A stretch of 32,914 nt of DNA from Vicinamibacteraceae bacterium. Its GTDB lineage: Bacteria > Acidobacteriota > Thermoanaerobaculia > Multivoradales > Multivoraceae. The stretch spans positions 1-32,914 of the forward strand of contig JAAXHG010000171.1 in NCBI GenBank assembly GCA_012270995.1, in the 5' to 3' direction. Position 1 is the stretch's first letter. Each line of letters starts with the position of its first letter. Position numbers and translations under genes: made by a program. The notes under the pieces are model-generated. The model had not been told where the DNA came from. It saw nothing but the letters and a program-made list of their open reading frames with translations, and did not search any database. Below, piece after piece: positions 7,876 to 16,925 of this stretch.

Positions 7876-10800
7876 ACAGGAACGTCCGCCGGCGCCGCAC
7901 GATCTGGCGGCCTTGCCTTGCGCTGGCGCTGCTGGCAGCCGCGTCGATGGCAACCGGCGCCCTCGCCGAGTCCGGCGAGGAGAACGCCGAGTGGCGGCAC
8001 CATGGCCGCGACCACGCCTTCACCCGCTACTCGCCCCTCGACCAGATCGATGCGTCGAACTTCGAGCAACTGGAGGTGGCCTGGCGCTGGAAGTCGGCCG
8101 ATCACGACCTGAGGGAGGAGCCGGGCACCTTCCGGGGCTCGGCGCTGATGACTGGCGGCCGGGTCTACATGGCGACCAGCCTCTGGCAGATCGCCGCCCT
8201 GGACGCCGCGACCGGCGAGCAGCTCTGGCTCTACGACCCGAAGAGCTACGAGTTCCCGCGAGCCTACGGCGCCACTCCACGAGGTCTCGAGTACTGGACC
8301 GACGGCGAGGCCGAGCGCATCATCTTCATCACCAGCGGCAAGCAACTGATCTCGCTGGACCTCGCCACGGGACGCCCCGACCCCGCCTTCGGAAAAGACG
8401 GCATCGTCGACCTGTCGGACGACCGTCTGGGCCGCGAGGAAGTCTTCCAGCGCGACATCAGCGCCGGCTCGCCCGGGATCGTGATTCGCGACACCTTCAT
8501 CGTGGGCTCGCGAATCGCCGATGCGCCGGCGACGAAGCAGGGTCTTCCGCCGGGCCACGTGCGTGCCTATGACGTCCGTACCGGCGAACCGAAGTGGCGC
8601 TTCCACACGATCCCGCGGGAGGGCGAGGAGTTCACCGAGACGTGGCACAACGAATCCTGGAAGTGGGTTGGTGGCGCCAACGTCTGGGGAGCGATGGCCG
8701 GCGACGAGGAGCTCGGCTACGTCTACATCCCCACCACGACGCCGACCGGCAATCTCTGGGGCGGCCACCGGCCCGGCGCGAACGTCTACGCCGAGAGCCT
8801 GCTCTGCCTCGACGCCGAAACCGGCGAGCGCGTCTGGCACTTCCAGGCCGTTCATCACGGCATCTGGGACTGGGACATCGCCTCCGCCCCCGTTCTCGCC
8901 GACGTCGTGATCGACGGCCGGTTGCGGAAGATCGTCGCCCAGGTGTCCAAGACGGCCTTCACCTACGTCTTCGACCGGGTCACGGGCGAGCCGATCTGGC
9001 CGATCGAGGAGCGCCCGGTGCCGCAGACCACGGTGCCCGGGGAGTGGACGGCGCCGACCCAGCCCTTTCCAACCAAGCCGGCGGCCTTCGATCTCCAGGG
9101 CGTGACGGTCGACGACCTGATCGATTTCACGCCGGAACTGCGAGAGGAGGCGCTCGAGATCGCCGACGAGTTCCTCCTGGGACCGATGTTCACGCCCCCC
9201 ATCGTCGCGGGCGAGGGAGGAAAGACGGCGACGCTCGCGGTGCCGGGGATGGCGGGTGGAGCGAACCATCCCGGAGCCTCGCTCGATCCGTTGACCGGCC
9301 TCCTCTACGTCCAGTCGCGAACCCAGCCAACCGGGGTGGCGGTCGCGCCGCCGGACCCCGCGCGCAGCGAGTGGAAATGGGTCAGCCGCGGCGGTCGGGT
9401 CGGGAGCCCCCAGGGACTGCCGCTCCTCAAGCCTCCGTACCAGCGCATCACGGCGATCGACCTGAACACCGGCGAGCACGCCTGGATGGTGCCGTTCGGC
9501 GAGGGACCGACCGACCACCCCGCGATCAGCCATCTCGATCTCGGCCCTCTCGGCAGCCGCCCTTCGAGCGGCAACCGCGAGGGCGGACTTCTGATCACCA
9601 GGAGCCTGCTGATCACCTACGTGCCGAACTGGCCGAACTGGGACGCTCGCGCCGCCAGGGGCAGCTACCTACAGGCCTACGACAAGGCAACCGGCAAGCT
9701 CCTGGCGGAGGTGGAGACGGAGGCCACCCTGCACGGCGTGCCGATGACCTACCTGCACCAGGGTCGCCAGTACATCGTCGTGCCGGCCGGCGGCAAGGTC
9801 GTTTCGAGAACCGCGCGCAGCGGCCCGGAGACCGCTCAACTCGTCGCCTTCGCCCTGCCGGCCGCGCCCGAGCCTCCTCCGGCGCGGCCCAACGTCGTTC
9901 AGATGATGAGCGACGACCAGGGATGGGGCGCCGTCGAGTACCCGCAGCAACTCGCACCCGGAGACGTCTTTCCCGGCCATCCCGAGATCAGGACGCCCAA
10001 CCTGCGGTCGATGGCCGAGGCAGGGCTCCAATTCCATCGCATGTACTCGGGTGGCTCGGTGTGCAGCCCGACACGGGCCTCCTTCGTCACGGGCCGGGCG
10101 CCGCGCCGCAACAGCGTCGACTTTGCGTACAACGACGGCCTTCGCAACCTCGAACTGACGCTGGCGGAGCTCGCAAAGACCCAGGGCTACACGACCGGAC
10201 ACTTCGGCAAGTGGCACCTCGGCGATCTCACCAAGACGCTGCGGGACCGGAACGGCGGCGAGTTCTACTCACCGCCCTGGAACCACGGCTACGACCGCGT
10301 CTGGGCAAGCGAGCAGGCGCTGCCGACCTTCGAGCCGATGAAGGAGGATCCCCTGGGGCCGCTCCCCGGCGAGGGCAACTTCCACGGCGGCCGCTACTAC
10401 ACCGGACCCGGCAAGCACGCGGATCCGGACTCGCCCGAGCTGCGCGGCGACGCCTCGGCGATCATCATCCGCGAGACGCTGGGCTTCATCGACGACGCGG
10501 TCGCGGCGGAGCGCCCCTTCCTCGCCGTCGTCTGGCTGCATGCACCGCACGGCCCGCACCGCCTCAACCAGGCGACGCTCGACGAGTTCTACACGTCGAA
10601 GGAGCAGGCGCAGTGGACCGAGTACGAGGCGCGCTACTACTCCAGCATCGTGGCGATGGATCGAGAGATCGGCCGCCTGCGGACGCATCTCCGCGAACTC
10701 GGCATCGAAGGCGAGACGCTCGTGACCTTCACCTCCGACAACGGGCAGTCGGGCTCCGTCAGGATGGAGTTCGAGAGCGAGGGCAAGGGTGGCCTGCGGG

Positions 10801-11909
10801 GTTCCAAGAGCAACCTCTGGGAGGGCGGAGTCCGGGTGCCCGGCATCGTCGAGTGGCCGGGACGGATCGCCCCCGGCGAGACCTCGACGCCGATGACGAC
10901 CAGCGACTACCTGCCGACCCTCCTGGACATCTGGGGAATCGGGATGCCGGACGCGCGTCCGCTCGACGGCGAGTCGATGACCGAGGTCCTCTTCGGCGAT
11001 CGCTCGGCGCCGCGCCGTGGCCGTATCCGGTGGGAGGACTGCGGTGACCCGACTCTCGAGCGCGGCGACGACGAGGACACCGACTGCGACAGCCGGCGTA
11101 CGCGCATGCTGCAGAGAGTCGGCGGCGAGCGGTCGATCGTCGACGACCGCTACAAGCTGATCTCCGAAACCAGCGGCCGGGAGTGGGAGCTCTACAACCT
11201 GATCGAGGACCCGCGCGAAGAGACGCCGGTCGCGACCAGCGCCGATATCGCCTCGAAGCCGGCGGAAATCCAAAGGCTCTTCCAGTCCTTGCTGGACGAC
11301 ATCACCAACTGGTTCGAAGTGGAGGCGGCCCGGAGCCGCGAGGGCGCCGACTACGACACCCGGATCGCCGCGGCGGACGGTCTCTCGATTCTCGGTGATG
11401 TCGGCGACGACACGGTCCCCGACGATCTCTCCGCCGGCCGCCGCACGGAGAACGATCGCCCCGAACTGGTGGTCGAGCGCCAGTTCGCCACCCTCGACGA
11501 GGACCTCGCCGTCGAGAGCGACGGCAGCCCCGCCTCATACGACGCAGGCAATCCGCCTCAAGGGGCGACCGTGCCAGCGGGTACCGTCGTCCACAGCTAC
11601 CTGCTGCACTTCGCTCCCACGACCGCAACCGACCTCAGCGGAGTCGAGATCGCGTTCGACGATCCCATTCTCGGCGTCGCCGCCAGTTCAGCCAGTCTCA
11701 CCGCCAGCGACTTCCTCGCCTTCGCCGATCCCGAATTCGGGGCCGCGGCCGATCGCGGCGCCCTCGTCGGCGACGCAGACTCCGACGGCTGGGAGATCCT
11801 CGCCGACGGCACCACGATCGTCATCGACGTCCACGCCGGCGCCAAAGACGTGGATCAGTTGCGGATCCTCACCAGGGCCGCGCTGCAGCGCATCGAGGTC
11901 GAGGGATGA
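7872..11909 (+). CDS. Fused PQQ dehydrogenase-sulfatase, copy 2 of the cassette
   Basis: A 1345-residue single polypeptide made of two enzymes that are separate genes immediately upstream. Residues 1 to about 30 are a signal peptide (core ALALLAAASMATGALA). Residues about 35-662 are an mGDH-like PQQ propeller with HHGRDHAFTRYSPL and HHGIWDWD at residue 328. It ends in AQLVAFALP and passes through a short Pro/Ala linker (663-671, PAAPEPPPA) into a complete sulfatase: SDDQGWG with Asp681/Asp682, formylglycine motif CSPTR with Cys731, GHFGKWHLG and TSDNG. The last ~150 residues are the same beta domain as in sulfatase 1 (HSYLLHFAP, FDDPILGV, VDQLRILT). The linker replaces the stop, gap and lipoprotein signal of copy 1. 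The start is GTG at 7872, overlapping the sulfatase 1 TGA. All key residues are intact, so both activities are plausible. Confidence 0.9.
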   Translation: MNRNVRRRRTIWRPCLALALLAAASMATGALAESGEENAEWRHHGRDHAFTRYSPLDQIDASNFEQLEVAWRWKSADHDLREEPGTFRGSALMTGGRVYMATSLWQIAALDAATGEQLWLYDPKSYEFPRAYGATPRGLEYWTDGEAERIIFITSGKQLISLDLATGRPDPAFGKDGIVDLSDDRLGREEVFQRDISAGSPGIVIRDTFIVGSRIADAPATKQGLPPGHVRAYDVRTGEPKWRFHTIPREGEEFTETWHNESWKWVGGANVWGAMAGDEELGYVYIPTTTPTGNLWGGHRPGANVYAESLLCLDAETGERVWHFQAVHHGIWDWDIASAPVLADVVIDGRLRKIVAQVSKTAFTYVFDRVTGEPIWPIEERPVPQTTVPGEWTAPTQPFPTKPAAFDLQGVTVDDLIDFTPELREEALEIADEFLLGPMFTPPIVAGEGGKTATLAVPGMAGGANHPGASLDPLTGLLYVQSRTQPTGVAVAPPDPARSEWKWVSRGGRVGSPQGLPLLKPPYQRITAIDLNTGEHAWMVPFGEGPTDHPAISHLDLGPLGSRPSSGNREGGLLITRSLLITYVPNWPNWDARAARGSYLQAYDKATGKLLAEVETEATLHGVPMTYLHQGRQYIVVPAGGKVVSRTARSGPETAQLVAFALPAAPEPPPARPNVVQMMSDDQGWGAVEYPQQLAPGDVFPGHPEIRTPNLRSMAEAGLQFHRMYSGGSVCSPTRASFVTGRAPRRNSVDFAYNDGLRNLELTLAELAKTQGYTTGHFGKWHLGDLTKTLRDRNGGEFYSPPWNHGYDRVWASEQALPTFEPMKEDPLGPLPGEGNFHGGRYYTGPGKHADPDSPELRGDASAIIIRETLGFIDDAVAAERPFLAVVWLHAPHGPHRLNQATLDEFYTSKEQAQWTEYEARYYSSIVAMDREIGRLRTHLRELGIEGETLVTFTSDNGQSGSVRMEFESEGKGGLRGSKSNLWEGGVRVPGIVEWPGRIAPGETSTPMTTSDYLPTLLDIWGIGMPDARPLDGESMTEVLFGDRSAPRRGRIRWEDCGDPTLERGDDEDTDCDSRRTRMLQRVGGERSIVDDRYKLISETSGREWELYNLIEDPREETPVATSADIASKPAEIQRLFQSLLDDITNWFEVEAARSREGADYDTRIAAADGLSILGDVGDDTVPDDLSAGRRTENDRPELVVERQFATLDEDLAVESDGSPASYDAGNPPQGATVPAGTVVHSYLLHFAPTTATDLSGVEIAFDDPILGVAASSASLTASDFLAFADPEFGAAADRGALVGDADSDGWEILADGTTIVIDVHAGAKDVDQLRILTRAALQRIEVEG

Positions 11910-11925
11910 AGGGAGACGCCGCCCG

Positions 11926-13098
11926 GTGATCGCAAGAACGAGAGCGTTGCAACGGCCAATCCCAGTGACCCGCTGGCTCGCCAGGGCCGCTCTGGCGCTC
12001 GCCGCGAGCGTCCTCGCAGCGGCCGCGCCGGCCGAGGAGAGCGAGATTCCGCGAATGCCGGGCGGGGAACCGAATCTCTCCGGCACGTACACCGTCAACA
12101 CGCTGACGCCCTTCGAGCGCCATCCGAGATACGGCGACGACCCCTACATGAGCGCCGATGACGCCAGGAGGATCGAGGAGTCCGCGGCCGCGAGGGCCGT
12201 CCAGCAAGGCCTCCCAAGTGACCCCGATCGTCCTCCGCCGCCGGATGGCGGCTACGCCGGCGGGCGGGTCACCGGCGCCAACGCCCTCTCACTTCTCGAC
12301 ATGGGCACGATCGTCTTCACGGTCGACGGCAGGCACCGGAACTCCGTCCTCACCGACCCTCCGAACGGCCGCATGCCGACCGTGACCGAGGCGGGAAGAA
12401 AGCGGCGGCCGGCATTCACGATCGCCGATCGCATGGGACCCCCAAATCCCGACGGCGCCTGGTGGCTGCGGGCGGACGAAGTCACCGGCATACGAGGCCG
12501 CGTCATTCCGGCGACGAACGGGGAACACCGGATCTTCGACGATCCGGAGCTGATCGGCCTCTGGGAGCGTTGCATCTACTCCGATCGGGCGACGATCCCG
12601 ACCCTGCGAAGGGGCTACGGCGCCTACTACCGCATCACCCAGACCGCAACCCATGTCGTGATCCTGGCGGAACTGATGCACGAGGCACGCATCGTCCGCC
12701 TCGGCTCGGAGCACCCGCCGAAAGAACTGCTCTCCTACGCCGGCGACTCGATCGGCCGGTGGGATGGCGACACCCTGGTCGTCGACACGACGAACTTCCG
12801 CCGCCAGGGCGTGGCAAGGGGCGCGAACGAGCGACGCAAGAACGCCCGAAGTCCCATCGGCGTGGCGCACGAGGGGCTCCACATCGTCGAGCGCTTCACG
12901 CCGCGGGAGGACGGCAGCCTGTTCTACGAGTTCAGCGTCGACGATCCCGACTACGAGGCGACCTGGGGCGGTTCGTTCCCGTGGCTGCCCACCGACCAGC
13001 GCATCTACGAGTACGCCTGCCACGAGGGCAACTACTCGATGGGAATGACGATGCGCGGGGCGCGGCAGCTGGAGAAGGAGTGGGCGGAAAGGCGGTAG
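11926..13098 (+). CDS. Secreted CHEGNY-motif family protein, copy C (large form)
   Basis: A 390-residue exported protein, last in the plus-strand run. The signal peptide core is ARAALALAASVLAAAAPA. It has the family marks GEPNLSGTY, HEARIVRLG, GDSIGRWDGDTLVVDT, IVERFTPREDGSLFYEF and YEYACHEGNYSMGM. It is about 100 residues longer than copy A, the extra part lying between the signal and the conserved core (roughly residues 70-200, with NALSLLDMGTIVF and RIFDDPELIGLWERC). I place the start at GTG 11926, with GAAGGGAG upstream at 11908-11914 giving a workable spacing; a second GTG at 11965 would also keep a signal peptide. The 16-base gap to the fusion gene suggests co-transcription. Function unknown. 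Confidence 0.83.
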   Translation: MIARTRALQRPIPVTRWLARAALALAASVLAAAAPAEESEIPRMPGGEPNLSGTYTVNTLTPFERHPRYGDDPYMSADDARRIEESAAARAVQQGLPSDPDRPPPPDGGYAGGRVTGANALSLLDMGTIVFTVDGRHRNSVLTDPPNGRMPTVTEAGRKRRPAFTIADRMGPPNPDGAWWLRADEVTGIRGRVIPATNGEHRIFDDPELIGLWERCIYSDRATIPTLRRGYGAYYRITQTATHVVILAELMHEARIVRLGSEHPPKELLSYAGDSIGRWDGDTLVVDTTNFRRQGVARGANERRKNARSPIGVAHEGLHIVERFTPREDGSLFYEFSVDDPDYEATWGGSFPWLPTDQRIYEYACHEGNYSMGMTMRGARQLEKEWAERR

Positions 13099-13104
13099 GA
13101 GCCG

Positions 13105-14388
13105 CTACCAGCTCAAGGAACCCGTGCTCTGGCCAAACGACGCGGCCTCCAGCTCCATGTGCTGCAGCATCGTGACGTAGAGATTGGAGAGCGGCGCGTT
13201 GTCGTTCCTGTCGTAAGCGACATAGCGACCGTGGTCGAAGCCGCCGCCGGCGAGGAAGATCGGCAGGTTCCTGGTGTCGTGGGAGTTCCCGTTGCCGAGG
13301 TTGCTGCCGAAGAGAACCGCCGTCTGATCGAGCAGCGTGCCCTCTCCCTCGGTGCACCCCTTGAGCTGCTCGAGAAGGCTGCCGAAGCACTTGACGATCT
13401 CCGTCTCGACCTTCCTCAGTTGCACGATCTTGTCCGGGTCCTGGCCGTGGTGCGAGAGGTTGTGGTGCGTCCCCGAGACGCCCGGGATCTTCGGCACTTC
13501 CCGCAGTTCCTGGATCATCACGGCGACGACGCGGGTCGAGTCCGTCTGCAGGATCAGCGGGATGAGGTCCATCAGCAACTGGACGCGGCCGATGAGGTCA
13601 CGCCGTTCCCGGACATCGACGGGGGGCTCGCGATCCACGCGCGGCTTGGGCCGGTCGAGCCAGGCCCGGGCCTCGGTGATGCCCTTCTCGGCGGCGCGCA
13701 CGGCCTCGAAGTAGGAGTCGAGCCGTCCTCGATCAGTGGCGCTGGCGCGCCGGTCGAGTGCCTTTCTCTGCGAGTTCAGGCCGTCGAGGATGCTGCGTCC
13801 GTCGCCGAGGTCCCGCTTCTGCCGCTCGACCTCGTCGGCATCCCCCGCCAGGAACATCCGGGCGAAGAGATTGGCGGGACTCGTCTCCGAAGGCACCATG
13901 ACGCCCCGACTCGTGAAGGACTGGCTCTGCGTCCCTTTGGCGCTCCTCTGCACCGTGGTGTCGGTACCCAGCACGAGTGAGGGGAAGCGGGTGACGTAGC
14001 CGAGCTCCCCGGCGACAAACTGATCGACCGAAATCGTGTTGCGGAAGCCGGCGAGCTCCGGGTGGCGGGCGGCGGTCAGCCAGGAGACCTCGCTGCTATG
14101 GGCCTGGCGGCCGTTCTGGTCGTGGTGCGAGAGCCCCGAGAACAGGGTGTAGTCGCGCCGGTGGTCCCGGAGCAGCTCCAGGTACTCGGTCGTTTCGTAC
14201 TCCCGGCCCGGAGTGGCGGGAAAGAGCGACGGCGGGTGCAGGCCGAGTGCGTTGCAGACGGTCACCATCCGCCGGGGCAGAGGCTTCGCCGCCCGGGCCA
14301 GTGCCGGGCTCATCGCTTCGAGGAGGGGCAGCGCCAGGGCGACCCCGGATGTCCTGAGGAACGTGCGTCGGTCGAGGGGTTGGTTCAT
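13105..14388 (-). CDS. DUF1552 family protein, Tat-exported
   Basis: A 427-residue protein of the DUF1552 family, known as the usual partner of DUF1592-type cytochromes in Acidobacteriota, Planctomycetes and Myxococcota. The N-terminus has a twin-arginine signal, DRRTFLRTSGVALALPLLEA. Typical family segments follow: ARRMV-like KPLPRRMVTVCNALGLHPP, YTLFSGLSHHDQNGRQAHSS, SVDQFVAGELG, SGTHHNLSHHGQDPDK, and the late LFGSNLGNGNSHDTRNLPIF. Several His/Asp-rich motifs (SHHD, THHNLSHHG) are consistent with a sulfatase/phosphatase-like metal site, but no activity is established. The start ATG overlaps the end of the DUF1592 gene by 4 bp. Its 3' end faces the CHEGNY copy C end with only 6 bases between them. 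Confidence 0.9.
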   Translation of the reverse strand: MNQPLDRRTFLRTSGVALALPLLEAMSPALARAAKPLPRRMVTVCNALGLHPPSLFPATPGREYETTEYLELLRDHRRDYTLFSGLSHHDQNGRQAHSSEVSWLTAARHPELAGFRNTISVDQFVAGELGYVTRFPSLVLGTDTTVQRSAKGTQSQSFTSRGVMVPSETSPANLFARMFLAGDADEVERQKRDLGDGRSILDGLNSQRKALDRRASATDRGRLDSYFEAVRAAEKGITEARAWLDRPKPRVDREPPVDVRERRDLIGRVQLLMDLIPLILQTDSTRVVAVMIQELREVPKIPGVSGTHHNLSHHGQDPDKIVQLRKVETEIVKCFGSLLEQLKGCTEGEGTLLDQTAVLFGSNLGNGNSHDTRNLPIFLAGGGFDHGRYVAYDRNDNAPLSNLYVTMLQHMELEAASFGQSTGSLSW

Positions 14389-16925
14389 CGTTGCCGCTCC
14401 CTGAAGAGTGGGCTCTGGGTGACATTGTGGATGATCGTGCGCACGCCGTAGCCGCCCTCGCGGCTCTGCGCGACGAGCCGCGACAGTTCGTCGCGGTCGG
14501 CGAAACCGATCTCGGCGCCGGTCGCATAGACGACGAGCTGCGAGATGAAGTGGCGCGCCACCTGGTCCTGTTCCTCCGCGAGCAGGAGTCGCTTGTACTC
14601 GGCGATGCCCGAGAAGGAACTGCCTTCCGGTGTAACGCCGCCTGCATCCACGGGCGGCCCGTCCTTGTACTCGAGGATCGGGCGACCGTAGAGGGTCCCC
14701 GTGGGCGTGTCGCCTTCACCGCTGGAGCGGTAGCGCGTCCGGAAGCCGCCGGTCGGGTCGAAGGCCTCCAGGGCGAAACCCGGCGGGTCGATGGCGCGGT
14801 GACATACATTGCAAGTCGGATCCCGGCGGTGTTTGGCGAGGATCTCGCGGATCGTCGTGGCGCCCCGGATGTCGGGCTCGACCGAGCCGGCGTTCGCCGG
14901 CGGCGGGTTCGGCGGCCGGCCGAGCAGATTCGAGAGAACGAAACTGCCGCGAAAGACCGGCGAGGTCGTCGTGCCGTTGGCGGTGACCTTGAGCACGCTG
15001 GCCTGCGTCAGGACGCCGCCGCGCACACTGTCGTCCGGCAGCGACACCTTGCGCATGTGCTGCCCCTCCACCCCGGGGATGCCGTAGTGCTCCGCCAGGC
15101 GGCGGTTGAGAAAGGTGAAGTCGGAGTCGATCAGGTTCCGGACGCCGAGGTCGCTCTTCACGAGCTCGGTGAAGAACAGCCTGGTTTCTTCCTGGAGCGC
15201 GTGATGCAGCAGGTCGTCGTACTCGGGATAGAGCCTCTCGTCGGGACTCGTGAGCTCGATCTCGTAGAGCCGCAGCCACTGGCCGACGAAGTCCCCAATG
15301 AAGCGCTGCGCCTTCCCGTCGTCGAGCATCCTCTCGATCTGCCGGGCCATCACCTCCGGCTCTGACAACGCGCCTTCCCGTGCCGCCGCGAAGAGCTCCT
15401 CGTCCGGCAGGCTCTTCCACAGAAAGTACGAGAGTCGGGTCGCCAGCGCGAAGTCGTCCAGCTCGCCCGGCCGATCGTCGTGATAGAGAAACTGCGGCGC
15501 GCTCAGGACAGCGCGCAGCGGAACCCGGACGGCGTCGACGAACTCCCGTCCGGCGGCGATCGCAGGCCTGGCCAGGCTTGCGAACGCCTCCACCTCACCT
15601 GCTTCGGCCGGCCGTCGAAACGCCAGCGGCACGAGGTGCGAGACGACGTCCAGGACGTGCTCGTACGGATCCTTCGTGAGCTTCAGATCGCCGGCGGCGT
15701 CGAACTCGATGCCGTCGAAGAGCCGGCGCGTCGACGGCGGCGGCCACCCCTCGAGGAGCGGTCCTTCGATGGCAAGCGACCGGACCGCCACGCCCTCGCC
15801 ATTGTAGGTGGCGGCCCCGTCCACGAGGATCTCGGTGGGGTGGTAGAAGATCGGGTGATAGACCCGATTGTTGAGCAGCCGCCGGCCCAGGCCCCTCCCC
15901 GCAGCCACGACCTGGGCCTCTGCCGACCAGTCTTCGATGGGGGCGTAGAAGCCTTCGACGTCCGTGTGCCAGTCGAGGTCGGCCACTTCGGGAAAGACGT
16001 AGTCGGTCGGGTGGAGGAAGGTCGTGGCTTCGAACGTGCCCGACTCCCCGTTCAGCAAGTCAAAGGCACCGAGCAACGTCCTGTCGCCGTTCGGGTTGGC
16101 ACGAACGAGAAGGAGCGTCACCGGCGTCGACGCCTGGTAGGGATAGGCGTCGACGCTGACCCTGTACAGACCCGAATGCGCGACCTGGAAGCCGTGGTTG
16201 TCGCTCCTCAGGTTGCTGGCCGAGAAGGAGCCGCTGGTGTTGTGGTGGTCTTCATCGACAAACATCGCGACGGCGTCGTCGAGCTTCTTGCTGACGCTCT
16301 GGCGGACCATGTGGTACGAGGCTGGATTGCTCGGGTAGTCGATCAGGTGCGACGCGCTCGCCGGACGCCCGCCAAGCCGGATCGCCGCATCGAGCGCACG
16401 ATCGGCCGCTTCCAGGTAGCTGCGCAGGTGAAGCGGCGAGATCCCCTGCTCCGTCGCCAGCGTGTCGAACCCGGCGGAGGCACTCTCGGCCGGGAGGAGG
16501 CGGGCCAGGTTCTCCTCGATCAGGAGCAGATCCTCGACGGTGTACTCGTACTCAAGCCCGGTCAAACGGCGCGGCGGCGTCTGTCCGGCGGCTCGAGCCG
16601 CCAGGTCCGCCGTCTCCAGATCTCGCGCCAGCGCATCGAGCGCCGCGTCGACGACCCGCTTCGGGGGGCGTCGCGTCCCGGCAGGAGGCATCTCGCCCGC
16701 CTCGAGACGCTCGAAAACCCGCGCCCACTTCCGGAAGGTCCCCCGATCGTCGAGGTCGTAGCCCAGGTTCTCGAGATCGAGCGGCGTCTCGGTCTCGACG
16801 TCGTGACAGCGAAGACACGAGACATCGAGAAGACGCGCGACGTCGGCCTCGAGCGAACGGGCGGCAACCGTGCCGGGAAGGACGAGCAGCGCCGCGAAAA
16901 GAGCCGAAGAAGCCGCCTTCGTCAT
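14385..16925 (-). CDS. DUF1592/DUF1588-type two-haem secreted protein
   Basis: An 846-residue exported protein with the multi-domain order of the planctomycete-type cytochrome family: signal peptide, N-terminal haem domain, then DUF1587 (RRLTGLEYEYTVEDLLL), DUF1595/DUF1592 (PQFLYHDDRPGELDDFALAT, RLSYFLWKSLPDEELF), DUF1588 (RRDPTCNVCHRAIDPPGFAL) and DUF1585 at the end. Two c-type haem sites are visible: CLRCH at residues 37-41 and CNVCH at 705-709. A membrane-free electron carrier or haem enzyme in the periplasm is likely. A carbohydrate-binding-like segment may lie near residues 240-360. The gene overlaps both neighbours by 4 bp: the PQQ dehydrogenase upstream and DUF1552 downstream. This makes it a natural candidate for taking electrons from the dehydrogenase, but that is inference. 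Confidence 0.88.
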   Translation of the reverse strand: MTKAASSALFAALLVLPGTVAARSLEADVARLLDVSCLRCHDVETETPLDLENLGYDLDDRGTFRKWARVFERLEAGEMPPAGTRRPPKRVVDAALDALARDLETADLAARAAGQTPPRRLTGLEYEYTVEDLLLIEENLARLLPAESASAGFDTLATEQGISPLHLRSYLEAADRALDAAIRLGGRPASASHLIDYPSNPASYHMVRQSVSKKLDDAVAMFVDEDHHNTSGSFSASNLRSDNHGFQVAHSGLYRVSVDAYPYQASTPVTLLLVRANPNGDRTLLGAFDLLNGESGTFEATTFLHPTDYVFPEVADLDWHTDVEGFYAPIEDWSAEAQVVAAGRGLGRRLLNNRVYHPIFYHPTEILVDGAATYNGEGVAVRSLAIEGPLLEGWPPPSTRRLFDGIEFDAAGDLKLTKDPYEHVLDVVSHLVPLAFRRPAEAGEVEAFASLARPAIAAGREFVDAVRVPLRAVLSAPQFLYHDDRPGELDDFALATRLSYFLWKSLPDEELFAAAREGALSEPEVMARQIERMLDDGKAQRFIGDFVGQWLRLYEIELTSPDERLYPEYDDLLHHALQEETRLFFTELVKSDLGVRNLIDSDFTFLNRRLAEHYGIPGVEGQHMRKVSLPDDSVRGGVLTQASVLKVTANGTTTSPVFRGSFVLSNLLGRPPNPPPANAGSVEPDIRGATTIREILAKHRRDPTCNVCHRAIDPPGFALEAFDPTGGFRTRYRSSGEGDTPTGTLYGRPILEYKDGPPVDAGGVTPEGSSFSGIAEYKRLLLAEEQDQVARHFISQLVVYATGAEIGFADRDELSRLVAQSREGGYGVRTIIHNVTQSPLFRERQR

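Larger units (their letters stand above)
3657..11909 (+). repeat. Tandem duplication of a dehydrogenase-sulfatase cassette
   Basis: Unit 1 (3657-7875) and unit 2 (7872-11909) encode the same domains in the same order and align throughout: HHGRDHAF, GSALM, SAGSPGIV, FDRVTGEP, WPIEERPVP, EYPQQLAPGDVFPGH and TFEPM all recur. The nucleotide sequences are visibly related as well. Unit 2 lacks the intergenic part and the lipoprotein signal. Unit 1 sulfatase has an extra cysteine-containing insert near LARCGGRCFG that unit 2 lacks. Two units are seen; there is no third. Confidence 0.85.

Noticed and set aside
7686..9533. 615-residue minus-strand frame
   Set aside because: Antisense to the fusion gene; its composition mirrors the frame at 3792-5912 because the sense genes are duplicates, so the likeness between the two is not independent evidence of a gene.
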